A DNA stretch of 64,000 nt from positions 1 to 64,000 of the forward strand of contig NZ_JBLBVL010000022.1 in assembly GCF_047250365.1 (NCBI RefSeq), in the 5' to 3' direction. Position numbers and translations under genes: made by a program. The stretch is from Thaumasiovibrio sp047250365 (lineage in GTDB: Bacteria > Pseudomonadota > Gammaproteobacteria > Enterobacterales > Vibrionaceae). Shown here piece by piece: positions 35,679-44,807 of this stretch (the first letter of the stretch is position 1; every line of letters begins with the position of its first letter). The notes below the pieces were generated by a model. The model was not told where the DNA came from. It saw only the letters and a program-made list of their open reading frames with translations, and searched no databases.

Positions 35679-37469
35679 ATGCCTGAGAAATTTGATACCA
35701 GCTTAGCGCCATTTAACCGCCTCTCTTCCGCGCAGCAAAAGCAGCTCAAGCACGCCCTAGATGTTGCCTATTATCGTGAAGGCGATACGCTTATCGACGG
35801 CGGGCAAACATGTCAGTCGTTATTCATTATCATCAAAGGGGTGGTAGAAGAGCGTGATAACGATAGCGGTACACTTTTCAGTCATTACACTCAAGATGAC
35901 CTCTTTGATGTACGTGCGCAATTTGAACCTCAGTGTAAACATAGCTATGTCGCTCTTGAAGATACGCTCTGTTATCTGCTCAGCAAGGCATGCTTTATTG
36001 AGCTCTATCAGGCCAATGCGGACTTCGCCGCTTACTTTGATAGCAACCTAGCTGCGCGACAACAGCTCCTTGAAACGGCGCATCAACAGCAAAACTTGGC
36101 GGAATTTATCTTAACTCGCATTGATGAAGACAATATCCAACCCTGCATTGTGATTGATGAGGCCACCACCCTCTATCAAGCAACACTGCGCATGCAGCAA
36201 GACAATATCGATTGCGCCTTTGTGCAGATGCCGAATGAGATTGGCATCATCACCCGCACCGATCTATTACATGCTACCTTACTCGATCACAATAATGCCG
36301 AGACGCCGGTCGGTCAGATCGCAACCACGCCAGTCGTCAGCGTGCGCTTCGGTGAGTACTTATTTAATGCCACCATGGCGATGACGCGTAATAAGGTAAA
36401 GCGCGTGCTGGTGATGCGTGATGACGACATCGCTGGCATGCTCGATTTGACGCAGATCCTCAGTCTATTCTCCACTCACTCTCATGTACTGACGCTGCGT
36501 ATCGCCCGTGCAGAAACCATTGATGAGCTGGCCTTGGCAGCCAATAGCCAACCAAAGCTAGTACAAACATTACTCAATAACGGTATCCACACCCGCTTTG
36601 TGATGGAACTTATCGCCTCCGTCAATGAACGCATCATAGAAAAAGCCTTTCAGCTCCATGTCCCTATCGAAATGCAACAACACTGTTGCCTTATCGTGAT
36701 GGGCTCAGAAGGGCGCGGTGAACAAATCTTAAAAACCGATCAAGACAACGCACTCATACTGCGCAATGACATCGAGTGGCCGGATGCACAGGCGTGTATG
36801 GCACGTTTATCACAAACCTTAATCCACCTTGGCTACCCGCCTTGCCCCGGGAATGTCATGGTCAATAACCCACAATGGGTTAAGTCGCAGCAACAGTGGC
36901 AAAAACAGATAGTACAAGCGAAAGCTCGCGGCACAGATGAAAGCTTGTATTCTCTCGCCATTTTGGCCGATGCTCATCCGGTGGCTGGCAACTTATCACT
37001 GTTCAATAGCCTCGCGCATACGCTGCAAAGGGAGATGAAACAGCAGCAGTTATTGCTGGCCACCTTTGTGCGGCCCGCCCTGCAGTTTAGCGTGCCTCTC
37101 ACCCTTTTCGGCAAATTGAAAAAAAGCCATCAGGGCTTAGACATAAAAAAAGGCGGCATCTTTCCTATCGTGCATGGTGTGCGAACAGTAAGCCTAGAAA
37201 AGGGGATCGATGTCACCAACACGTTCTTGCGCCTTGAGGCCTTGCTGCAGCAAGGCGTTCTTGAAGCGGATACCGTGGCCAACCTTAGCGAAGCATTGAA
37301 GCTATTTATTAAGCTACGTTTACGCCAACAACTGAATGATCCCAGTGCAGGGACCATTTTGCACACAGAAAGCCTAGAACGCAGTGAGCGGGACCTATTA
37401 CGCCACAGCCTGCATGTCGTTAAGAAGTTCCAGCAATGGCTGGCGTTTCATTATCAAATACGCGATTAA
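35679..37469 (+). CDS. DUF294 putative nucleotidyltransferase with cNMP-like and CBS domains
   Basis: 596 residues. Residues 10-125 resemble a cyclic-nucleotide-binding fold (GDTLIDGGQTCQSLFIIIKGVVEE). About 148-265 is a CBS pair. About 320-450 is the DUF294 nucleotidyltransferase-like domain with GSEGRGEQ (342-348) and the acidic pair D354/D356 in KTDQDNAL. The C-terminal DUF294_C region follows. The family resembles GlnD-type nucleotidyltransferases, so a signalling role sensing adenine nucleotides is plausible but unproven. The exonuclease gene follows after 11 bp, and acs comes next. Confidence 0.85.
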   Translation: MPEKFDTSLAPFNRLSSAQQKQLKHALDVAYYREGDTLIDGGQTCQSLFIIIKGVVEERDNDSGTLFSHYTQDDLFDVRAQFEPQCKHSYVALEDTLCYLLSKACFIELYQANADFAAYFDSNLAARQQLLETAHQQQNLAEFILTRIDEDNIQPCIVIDEATTLYQATLRMQQDNIDCAFVQMPNEIGIITRTDLLHATLLDHNNAETPVGQIATTPVVSVRFGEYLFNATMAMTRNKVKRVLVMRDDDIAGMLDLTQILSLFSTHSHVLTLRIARAETIDELALAANSQPKLVQTLLNNGIHTRFVMELIASVNERIIEKAFQLHVPIEMQQHCCLIVMGSEGRGEQILKTDQDNALILRNDIEWPDAQACMARLSQTLIHLGYPPCPGNVMVNNPQWVKSQQQWQKQIVQAKARGTDESLYSLAILADAHPVAGNLSLFNSLAHTLQREMKQQQLLLATFVRPALQFSVPLTLFGKLKKSHQGLDIKKGGIFPIVHGVRTVSLEKGIDVTNTFLRLEALLQQGVLEADTVANLSEALKLFIKLRLRQQLNDPSAGTILHTESLERSERDLLRHSLHVVKKFQQWLAFHYQIRD

Positions 37470-37480
37470 GAGGGTTATCC

Positions 37481-38104
37481 ATGAACATTGTCACTCGCTG
37501 TTGGTATCGGCACAAATTACGCGCTTCATCATACCGTTCTTTATTCGAACGCTATAAAGGGGATGAACTTGTTTCACTCGACTGTGAAACCACCAGCCTC
37601 AACCCTAACAGTGCCGAACTGGTGACGATTGCTGCAACGAAGATCCAAGCCAATCGGATTCTGACCAGCCAATCTCTCACCTTAACTCTTCAAGCCCCTA
37701 GCAGCCTAAATGCGGATTCTGTCACCATACACCGTTTACGGCATCAGGATCTTCATCAGGGCCAATCAGTAGAAAGCGCCCTCAGCGAACTGATGGCGTT
37801 TATTGGCAACCGCCCTCTGGTGGGGTATCACATCCGCTATGATAAACAGATACTCGATCGGTACTTTAAACGTTACTTCGACTTCCCACTGCCCAATCGC
37901 TTAGTCGAAGTCTCGACCCTTTATCATCAGCGCTTAGATCGGATATTGCCTAATGCCTATTGCGATCTCTCCCTCGACGCCATCAGTCGCCAACTCAATC
38001 TTCCCATTCCGGATAGGCACGATGCATTAGAAGATGCAATTACCGCAGCCCTTATCTACGTTCGTCTAACTCACGGGGGTTTGTCACTAAACTCGCGCCC
38101 CTAA
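37481..38104 (+). CDS. DEDDh 3'-5' exonuclease (DnaQ-like)
   Basis: 207 residues from the Met at 37481 (MNIVTRCWYRHKLRASSYRSLFERY), with an AGAGGG site; an upstream in-frame Met lies inside the preceding gene. Exonuclease motif I is D34-C-E36 in SLDCETTSLNP, motif II includes GYHIRYDKQILD, and motif III is RHDALEDAITAA. It is not the replicative epsilon subunit, which is longer and found elsewhere; PolC-type exonuclease paralogues regularly accompany the DUF294 gene near acs or a CrbS-like kinase. The substrate is unknown. Confidence 0.85.
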   Translation: MNIVTRCWYRHKLRASSYRSLFERYKGDELVSLDCETTSLNPNSAELVTIAATKIQANRILTSQSLTLTLQAPSSLNADSVTIHRLRHQDLHQGQSVESALSELMAFIGNRPLVGYHIRYDKQILDRYFKRYFDFPLPNRLVEVSTLYHQRLDRILPNAYCDLSLDAISRQLNLPIPDRHDALEDAITAALIYVRLTHGGLSLNSRP

Positions 38105-38266
38105 CCGATTGAAATAAGGTGGTAACAGCGTCAATAGCCCCATTAAGTCGATAATCGCTGGTCATGATATATCCGAAAGTCTAATTGCCGTTCTAGCCAA
38201 GATCCGTCACTTTTATTAATACAAATCAAGAGGAATCCCGCCGCAAGAGGCAGAAAGGAGATCAGG

Positions 38267-40216
38267 ATGAGCGAAGGCCATATCTACCCCGTACAACCCG
38301 AGTTAGCGACAGCAGCACATATTGACGATGTTAAATACCGTGAAATGTACCAGCAATCTGTGGTTAATCCAGAGGGGTTTTGGCGCGAGCACGGGCAGAT
38401 TGTCGACTGGATGACCCCCTTCACGAAAGTTAAATCGACCTCATTCGATACGGGTCATGTCGGCATTAAGTGGTTTGAAGATGGTGAGTTAAATGTCTCA
38501 GTTAACTGTATTGATCGTCACCTCGAAAGCCGCGGTGATCAAGTGGCCATTATCTGGGAAGGCGATGATCCTAACGACGACGCTACCCTGACCTATCGCG
38601 ATTTGCATGAGCAAGTTTGCAAGTTTGCCAATGCCTTAAAAAGCCAAGGCGTTCGCAAAGGCGATGTCGTCTGTCTCTACATGCCGATGGTCGCCGAAGC
38701 TGCTATTGCGATGCTGGCTTGTACCCGTATAGGCGCCGTGCATACCATCGTCTTTGGTGGCTTCTCCCCTGAAGCACTCTCTGGCCGTATCATCGATTCG
38801 GACGCCAAAGTGGTCATTACTGCTGACGAAGGCGTACGAGGGGGTCGAGCTGTACCTCTGAAGAAAAATGTTGATGAAGCGTTGACCAACCCTGACGTCA
38901 AAACCGTTGAAAAAGTCATCGTCTTCCAACGTACTGGCAATGACGTAGAATGGCACAGCCACCGCGACGTCTGGTGGCATGAAGCCACTGCCGTTGCGTC
39001 AAGCAACTGCGAGCCTGAGCCAATGAATGCGGAAGATCCGTTATTTATCCTCTATACCTCCGGCTCAACAGGGAAACCCAAAGGTGTACTCCATAGCACT
39101 GGTGGGTATCTCGTTTATGCCACCATGACCTTCAAGTATGTTTTCGACTATCAAGAAGGCGACATCTACTGGTGTACCGCCGATGTCGGGTGGATCACCG
39201 GACACAGCTACCTTGTCTATGGCCCACTGTCTAATGGTGCGACCACGATTTTATTTGAAGGTGTACCAAATTACCCTGATGTAAATCGCATGAGTCAAGT
39301 GGTAGACAAGCATCAAGTCTCTATTCTCTATACTGCTCCTACCGCCATTCGTGCCTTAATGGCAAAGGGCGAAGAAGCGATTAAAGATACCCAGCGCAGT
39401 TCACTGCGTATTATGGGCTCAGTTGGCGAACCAATAAACCCCGAAGCTTGGGAGTGGTACCATCGCACCATCGGTGATAGCCGTTGCCCAATCGTCGACA
39501 CATGGTGGCAAACCGAAACTGGCGGTATCTTAATCACGCCATTGCCTGGCGCCACCGCACTCAAGCCCGGTTCAGCCACGCGTCCTTTCTTTGGCGTACA
39601 ACCTGCCTTGGTCGATAATATGGGGAACCTACTAGATGGTGCAACAGAAGGTAACCTCGTTATCCTCGATTCGTGGCCGGGCCAAATGCGTACTGTCTAT
39701 GGTGACCATGATCGCTTTGAACAGACTTACTTCTCTACCTTTAAAGGCATGTACTTCACTGGTGACGGCGCGCGCCGCGACGAAGATGGTTACTATTGGA
39801 TTACCGGCCGTGTCGATGACGTATTAAATGTCTCTGGCCACCGCATGGGTACGGCTGAAATTGAATCAGCGTTAGTTGCTTTCGACAAAATCGCCGAAGC
39901 AGCAATTGTCGGCGTTCCTCATGATATCAAAGGCCAAGCTATCTATGCCTACATCACCTTGAACGCCGGTGAAATCCCCAGTGCTGAACTACATAAAGAA
40001 GTCAAAGAGTGGGTGCGAAAAGAGATAGGTCCAATCGCAACCCCTGATTTTCTGCACTGGACTGATGCACTGCCAAAAACACGTTCAGGCAAAATCATGC
40101 GCCGCATTCTGCGTAAAATTGCCACCGGCGACACCAGTAACTTAGGTGATACCTCTACCTTGGCCGATCCAAGTGTTGTCGACAAGCTCATTGCTGAGAA
40201 ACAGCAAGTGCTATAA
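38267..40216 (+). CDS. acs: Acetyl-CoA synthetase
   Basis: AMP-forming enzyme turning acetate, ATP and CoA into acetyl-CoA, the high-affinity route for acetate assimilation. 649 residues. The ANL-family P-loop YTSGSTGKPKGV lies near 264-275, and the catalytic, acetylation-controlled lysine is Lys609 in PKTRSGKIMRR. AAAGGAG precedes the ATG. Preceded by the DUF294-exonuclease pair and ended by a strong terminator. Likely controlled by the CrbS/CrbR pair of this window, by analogy with Vibrio cholerae. Confidence 0.97.
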   Translation: MSEGHIYPVQPELATAAHIDDVKYREMYQQSVVNPEGFWREHGQIVDWMTPFTKVKSTSFDTGHVGIKWFEDGELNVSVNCIDRHLESRGDQVAIIWEGDDPNDDATLTYRDLHEQVCKFANALKSQGVRKGDVVCLYMPMVAEAAIAMLACTRIGAVHTIVFGGFSPEALSGRIIDSDAKVVITADEGVRGGRAVPLKKNVDEALTNPDVKTVEKVIVFQRTGNDVEWHSHRDVWWHEATAVASSNCEPEPMNAEDPLFILYTSGSTGKPKGVLHSTGGYLVYATMTFKYVFDYQEGDIYWCTADVGWITGHSYLVYGPLSNGATTILFEGVPNYPDVNRMSQVVDKHQVSILYTAPTAIRALMAKGEEAIKDTQRSSLRIMGSVGEPINPEAWEWYHRTIGDSRCPIVDTWWQTETGGILITPLPGATALKPGSATRPFFGVQPALVDNMGNLLDGATEGNLVILDSWPGQMRTVYGDHDRFEQTYFSTFKGMYFTGDGARRDEDGYYWITGRVDDVLNVSGHRMGTAEIESALVAFDKIAEAAIVGVPHDIKGQAIYAYITLNAGEIPSAELHKEVKEWVRKEIGPIATPDFLHWTDALPKTRSGKIMRRILRKIATGDTSNLGDTSTLADPSVVDKLIAEKQQVL

Positions 40217-40247
40217 CAGGTTACCAAATAACGTAATACACTCCTTT

Positions 40248-40272
40248 GCCGCCTCTCTGAGGCGGCTTTTTT
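40248..40272 (+). terminator. Terminator of acs
   Basis: Perfect stem GCCGCCTC / GAGGCGGC with TCT loop and six T. Confidence 0.95.
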
Positions 40273-40401
40273 GTGAGCACCACTCCAGTTTCGACATAAA
40301 TCAGTACAAAAATCGAGCAGGCGTGTCGTTATTATGTCTAATCAATAGATATTCACCATTGAACAAATTAGAAGCTTTTGATGAGATAAGACCAGTATTT
40401 T

Positions 40402-40430
40402 GCTGCGATTTGCAGCGAATTCTCTATAAT
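40402..40430 (+). promoter_or_regulatory. Possible promoter and dyad before aroQ-accBC
   Basis: A perfect -10 hexamer TATAAT at 40425-40430 has no good -35 at normal distance. Just upstream lies the dyad GCTGC-GATTT-GCAGC (40402-40416), where a repressor or activator could bind. The leader to aroQ would be about 100 nt. The rest of 40273-40538 shows no gene. Confidence 0.45.
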
Positions 40431-40538
40431 TGCAGGAAAACCAAGAAAGACACCTATGCTTCGTTAAAACTCACTATGCTATGAGCGTAATTTCAAGTTA
40501 ACTACTTTTACCTGCATTTTAAATGGATTATACCAAAT

Positions 40539-40991
40539 ATGCCTGCAAATCGACGCATTTTGTTAATAAATGGACCTAACCTGAACCTACTGGGCACGCG
40601 TGAGCCAGGGCACTACGGCAATGATAGCCTTGATGCCATCGTTACACGGCTGAAAAAGCAAGCCCAAGCAGCCAATGTAGACTTGCAGCATGTTCAGTCA
40701 AATGCCGAACATTTGATTATCGACGCTATTCATCAGGCGTTAGGTCAGGTTGATTTTATTATCATCAACCCTGCCGCATTTACTCATACCAGTGTTGCGA
40801 TACGTGATGCCTTGCTGGGCGTTGCTATCCCTTTTATCGAAGTGCACCTATCCAACGTTCATGCGCGAGAACCTTTCCGTCATCACTCCTACTTATCAGA
40901 TAAAGCTGAAGGGGTTATTTGCGGGCTGGGCGCGCAGGGCTATGAATTTGCGTTAACTGCCGCCTTGGGTAGCCTTAACGCAACCAAATAA
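40539..40991 (+). CDS. aroQ: 3-dehydroquinate dehydratase, type II
   Basis: Third step of the shikimate pathway: dehydration of 3-dehydroquinate. 150 residues, type II flavodoxin-like fold. Family motifs: LLINGPNLNLLGTREPGHYG with the catalytic Tyr, IINPAAFTHTSVAIRDAL, and EVHLSNVHAREPFRHHS with the catalytic His. Usual upstream neighbour of accB-accC in Vibrio and other gammaproteobacteria; 48 bp separate it from accB. Confidence 0.97.
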   Translation: MPANRRILLINGPNLNLLGTREPGHYGNDSLDAIVTRLKKQAQAANVDLQHVQSNAEHLIIDAIHQALGQVDFIIINPAAFTHTSVAIRDALLGVAIPFIEVHLSNVHAREPFRHHSYLSDKAEGVICGLGAQGYEFALTAALGSLNATK

Positions 40992-41039
40992 CGCAACTGA
41001 GTTAACTCAGTATCACCAACAATTTATAGAGAAATAGAC

Positions 41040-41492
41040 ATGGACATTCGTAAAATTAAAAAACTGATTGAGCTGGTTGAAGAGTCTGGCATTAGCGAAC
41101 TAGAAATTTCTGAAGGTGAAGAGTCAGTGCGTATCAGCCGTGCTGCAACGGTTGCCGCTCCAGTTCAATATGCCCCTGCTCCAACAGCAGCACCGGCACC
41201 TGTTGCTGTTACTCACGCCGAGGTTCCTGCAACACCAGCAGAAACACCAGCGGTAAGCGGGCATCAAGTTCTGTCACCAATGGTTGGTACCTTCTATCGC
41301 TCACCGAGCCCAGAAGCCGGATCATTTGTCGAAATCGGTAGCCAAGTGAATATTGGTGATACGCTGTGCATTGTTGAAGCAATGAAAATGATGAACCAGA
41401 TTGAAACTGACAAGGCTGGGGTTGTTAAAGCTATTTTGGCCAACGATGGTGATGCGATTGAGTTCGATCAACCACTGTTTGTGATCGAATAA
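41040..41492 (+). CDS. accB: Biotin carboxyl carrier protein of acetyl-CoA carboxylase
   Basis: Carries CO2 on biotin between AccC and AccAD in the first step of fatty acid synthesis. 150 residues: N-terminal MDIRKIKKLIELVEESGISELEISEGEE, a Pro/Ala-rich flexible linker (about 45-75), and a biotinyl domain with the target Lys116 in EAMKMMNQ. Precedes accC by 13 bp. Confidence 0.97.
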   Translation: MDIRKIKKLIELVEESGISELEISEGEESVRISRAATVAAPVQYAPAPTAAPAPVAVTHAEVPATPAETPAVSGHQVLSPMVGTFYRSPSPEAGSFVEIGSQVNIGDTLCIVEAMKMMNQIETDKAGVVKAILANDGDAIEFDQPLFVIE

Positions 41493-41505
41493 TCGCGGAG
41501 CGACT

Positions 41506-42849
41506 ATGTTAGATAAATTAGTAATCGCCAACCGCGGCGAAATCGCCTTGCGCATTTTGCGAGCATGTAAAGAGCTTGGTATTAAAACGGTCGCTGTTCA
41601 CTCAACAGCCGATAGAGACCTAAAGCACGTTCTATTAGCTGATGAAGCGATCTGTATTGGTCCTGCCAGCGGAATGGAAAGTTACCTGAATATTCCACGC
41701 ATTATTGCTGCCGCAGAGATCACTGGCGCAGTGGCTATCCACCCTGGCTATGGCTTTCTGTCAGAGAATGCCGATTTTGCAGAGCAAGTGGAACGCAGTG
41801 GCTTTATTTTTGTCGGTCCGAAAGCAGAAACGATCCGCTTAATGGGTGACAAAGTCTCTGCCATTACCGCAATGAAAAAAGCTGGCGTACCTTGTGTTCC
41901 AGGATCTGATGGTCCACTGGATGATGATAATACCAAGAACCGCGCCTTTGCTAAGCGCATCGGCTATCCCGTTATCATTAAAGCGTCTGGCGGCGGCGGT
42001 GGTCGTGGTATGCGTGTGGTACGCAGTGATGCAGACTTGGTTGAATCGATCGCAATGACCCGCGCAGAAGCAAAAGCGTGTTTCAATAATGACATGGTTT
42101 ACATGGAGAAATACCTTGAAAACCCACGTCATATCGAAGTGCAAGTTATTGCCGACGGCCAAGGTGGTGCGATTCATTTAGGTGAGCGTGACTGCTCTAT
42201 GCAGCGTCGTCACCAAAAGGTGGTTGAGGAAGCACCGGCACCAGGCATCACCGAAGAGATGCGTAAGTACATTGGTGAGCGTTGTACTCGTGCTTGTCTA
42301 GAGATCGGCTATCGTGGCGCGGGCACATTTGAATTCCTATATGAAAACGGCGAGTTCTACTTCATTGAGATGAACACCCGTATTCAAGTAGAGCACCCAG
42401 TAACAGAAATGGTGACTGGCGTTGACCTTATCAAAGAGCAGCTACGCATTGCAGCAGGACAGCCGTTATCATTCACTCAAGATGATATCCAAATTCGTGG
42501 CCATGCCGTTGAATGCCGTATCAACGCCGAAGACCCTGAGCGCTTCTTGCCTTGTCCGGGGAAAATTGATCGCTTCCATTCACCGGGTGGCATGGGCGTA
42601 CGTTGGGAGTCGCATATCTACACGGGCTATACTGTTCCGCCTTACTATGACTCCATGATCGGTAAACTGATCTGCTTTGGTGAAAACCGTGATGTTGCCA
42701 TTTCACGCATGAAAAATGCACTCAGTGAAATGATCATTGGTGGTATCAAAACCAATATCCCGCTACAGCTTGATATTATGAAAGACGAAAACTTCCAGCA
42801 TGGTGGTGCAAACATCCACTACCTTGAGAAAAAACTCGGCTTACAATAG
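41506..42849 (+). CDS. accC: Biotin carboxylase subunit of acetyl-CoA carboxylase
   Basis: ATP-grasp enzyme carboxylating the biotin of AccB. 447 residues. Begins MLDKLVIANRGEIALRILRACKELGIKTVAVHS; the glycine-rich ATP loop KASGGGGGRGMRVV, the catalytic region FIEMNTRIQVEHPVTE and ECRINAEDP are present. Followed by a terminator that closes the aroQ-accB-accC operon. Confidence 0.98.
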   Translation: MLDKLVIANRGEIALRILRACKELGIKTVAVHSTADRDLKHVLLADEAICIGPASGMESYLNIPRIIAAAEITGAVAIHPGYGFLSENADFAEQVERSGFIFVGPKAETIRLMGDKVSAITAMKKAGVPCVPGSDGPLDDDNTKNRAFAKRIGYPVIIKASGGGGGRGMRVVRSDADLVESIAMTRAEAKACFNNDMVYMEKYLENPRHIEVQVIADGQGGAIHLGERDCSMQRRHQKVVEEAPAPGITEEMRKYIGERCTRACLEIGYRGAGTFEFLYENGEFYFIEMNTRIQVEHPVTEMVTGVDLIKEQLRIAAGQPLSFTQDDIQIRGHAVECRINAEDPERFLPCPGKIDRFHSPGGMGVRWESHIYTGYTVPPYYDSMIGKLICFGENRDVAISRMKNALSEMIIGGIKTNIPLQLDIMKDENFQHGGANIHYLEKKLGLQ

Positions 42850-42877
42850 CATCAAGTAACACACTAAAATCAAATAC

Positions 42878-42903
42878 AAAGGCAGTCGATAAGACTGCCT
42901 TTT
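42878..42903 (+). terminator. Terminator of the aroQ-accBC operon
   Basis: Ten-base stem AAAGGCAGTC / GACTGCCTTT with loop GATAA. Confidence 0.9.
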
Positions 42904-43028
42904 CTGATCTGTCACCGATCAAACTTAGATCTCGATACAGGAAAACATGGCATTTCGTCGCCGCTTTTGCCAGAATGCGCGTTTTTAACGCACATATCAT
43001 GCATCGGCACGCTGTCAAAGGAGTTCGC

Positions 43029-43298
43029 ATGCACACTCTGCTATCTCGTTACCATCAAGCGCATCGCGAAGCGCGCTGGGCGCTAGGTCTCGCTCTCGCC
43101 TACTTTGTTTGGTGGTATTGCTCAGCCTATGGCTTTGCACCACAAGATGAAGCATTACCCACACTTTACTGGGGAATGCCACTATGGTTTCTGCTCGCCT
43201 GTGTCGCCGGACCCATTATTTTTACACTGCTATGCGCCGTAATGGTGAAGTTCGTCTACCGTGACATGCCTCTGGATGTGGAGGAAGAGAGTGAATAA
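43029..43298 (+). CDS. yhdT: YhdT-family (DUF997) small membrane protein
   Basis: 89 residues from the Met at 43029, preceded by AAAGGAG; the frame runs 18 residues further upstream without support. Two helices (GLALAYFVWWYCSAYGFAP and WGMPLWFLLACVAGPIIFTLLCAVMVKFVY), the YhdT pattern. Its last eight bases overlap the start of panF. The pair arrangement is conserved, and YhdT is thought to be an accessory of PanF. Confidence 0.9.
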   Translation: MHTLLSRYHQAHREARWALGLALAYFVWWYCSAYGFAPQDEALPTLYWGMPLWFLLACVAGPIIFTLLCAVMVKFVYRDMPLDVEEESE

Positions 43299-44733
43299 TC
43301 CTCTACTTATCCCTGTTGTTCTTTACTTAGCCGCGATGTTTGCTATCGCTTGGTGGTCTCGTCGTGCTCAACAAGGCAACTTTCTAACCGAGTACCTTGT
43401 TGGCAACCGCACCATGGGGGGCTTTATGCTCGCCATGACATTAGCGGCAACCTATGCCAGTGCCAGTTCTTTTATTGGTGGGCCTGGTGCGGCCTATCAG
43501 TTTGGCTTAGGTTGGGTATTGCTGGCTATGATTCAATTGCCAGCAGCTTGGTTAACGTTAGGCGTGCTAGGAAAGAAATTTGCCATTGAAGCGCGACGCC
43601 ATAATGCACTCACCATCAACGATATGCTCTATGCGCGTTACCAGCATCGCGGTGTGGTTATCCTTGCCTCGGTAGCCTTACTGCTGGCCTTTCTCGGTAC
43701 CATGGTAGTGCAATTCGTTGGTGCAGCCCGCTTACTTGAAACCGTAACAGGCTTGGGCTATTTGCCCTCTCTGAGCATCTTCGCAATTACCGTCGGACTG
43801 TATACCTCCATTGGCGGCTTTCGTGCCGTCGCGCTGACTGATAGCCTACAAGGCATTATGATGCTAATTGGTACCTTCGCGTTATTAATAGGGGTCCTTA
43901 TCGCTGGAGACGGCTTAGGGAACCTAGTCACTGAACTTCATCGCATCGACCCAGGGTTGGTCTCTCCGCATGGGCCAGATGGCTTCATTAGCCAACCATT
44001 TATTCTGAGCTTCTGGATACTGGTCTGCTTCGGGGTTATTGGTCTGCCTCACGCAGCCTTTCGCTGTATGACGTATCGCGATAGCCGCGCGTTTCACCGT
44101 GGTATAGTCATTAGCACCATTATGATGGCAATTTTAATGCTGGGTATGCACCTTGCGGGGGCATTAGGCCGTGCCATCGTGCCCGAAATTGCGGTGCCCG
44201 ATCAGATCATGCCGACGTTAATGATGACAGTGCTGCCACCATTCGTTGCAGGGCTCTTTCTGGCCGGACCAATGGCGGCGATTATGTCGACCATTGATTC
44301 ACAGCTGATTCAGGCTTCTGCCACCATGGTGAAAGATCTCTACCTAAACTACATTAACCCGCAAGCCAACAGTGACAACCACAAGCTCAGCAAGTTGTCA
44401 CGCTGGACAACGGTTATCTTTACCGTGATTGTGTTCGTCGCAGCCACCAATCCTCCGCAGATGATTATTTGGTTAAACCTCACTGCCATGGGGGCACTAC
44501 AAGCGGTTTTCCTTTGGCCTTTAGTACTCGGGCTATACTGGAAACAAGCAAATGCACACGGCGCGTTCAGCTCAATGCTGGTGGGGCTGGTCTCTTACAT
44601 CACCCTCAGTGTCATTAAACCGGATCTTCACGGCGTACATATTATCGTACCAACGTTAAGCTTGGGCTTGATCAGTTTTGTTGCCGTAAGCCTACTCACA
44701 CAGCCAACTCGCCATGCTGAGCTGGCGCAGTAA
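43291..44733 (+). CDS. panF: Sodium/pantothenate symporter
   Basis: SSS-family Na+ symporter importing pantothenate for CoA synthesis. 480 residues from the GTG at 43291, which overlaps the yhdT stop and has GAGGAAGAG upstream; the frame extends ten residues more inside yhdT. NRTMGGFMLAMTLAATYASASSFIGGPGAAYQFGLGWVLLAMIQ is typical of PanF. Thirteen helices. It is the third SSS-fold protein of the window, after the ActP-type symporter and the kinase. Confidence 0.95.
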   Translation: MNNPLLIPVVLYLAAMFAIAWWSRRAQQGNFLTEYLVGNRTMGGFMLAMTLAATYASASSFIGGPGAAYQFGLGWVLLAMIQLPAAWLTLGVLGKKFAIEARRHNALTINDMLYARYQHRGVVILASVALLLAFLGTMVVQFVGAARLLETVTGLGYLPSLSIFAITVGLYTSIGGFRAVALTDSLQGIMMLIGTFALLIGVLIAGDGLGNLVTELHRIDPGLVSPHGPDGFISQPFILSFWILVCFGVIGLPHAAFRCMTYRDSRAFHRGIVISTIMMAILMLGMHLAGALGRAIVPEIAVPDQIMPTLMMTVLPPFVAGLFLAGPMAAIMSTIDSQLIQASATMVKDLYLNYINPQANSDNHKLSKLSRWTTVIFTVIVFVAATNPPQMIIWLNLTAMGALQAVFLWPLVLGLYWKQANAHGAFSSMLVGLVSYITLSVIKPDLHGVHIIVPTLSLGLISFVAVSLLTQPTRHAELAQ

Positions 44734-44807
44734 TCACAGCGCGCGCAGTGAGCTTTCATGCTAGACTGCGCGCCATCTTTTTATGACTTTATTCAGAGTG
44801 AGCAATC

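Noticed and set aside
37481..38104. DNA polymerase III epsilon subunit (dnaQ)
   Set aside because: The protein is shorter, has a different N-terminus and lies in an acetate locus; dnaQ is normally next to rnhA.
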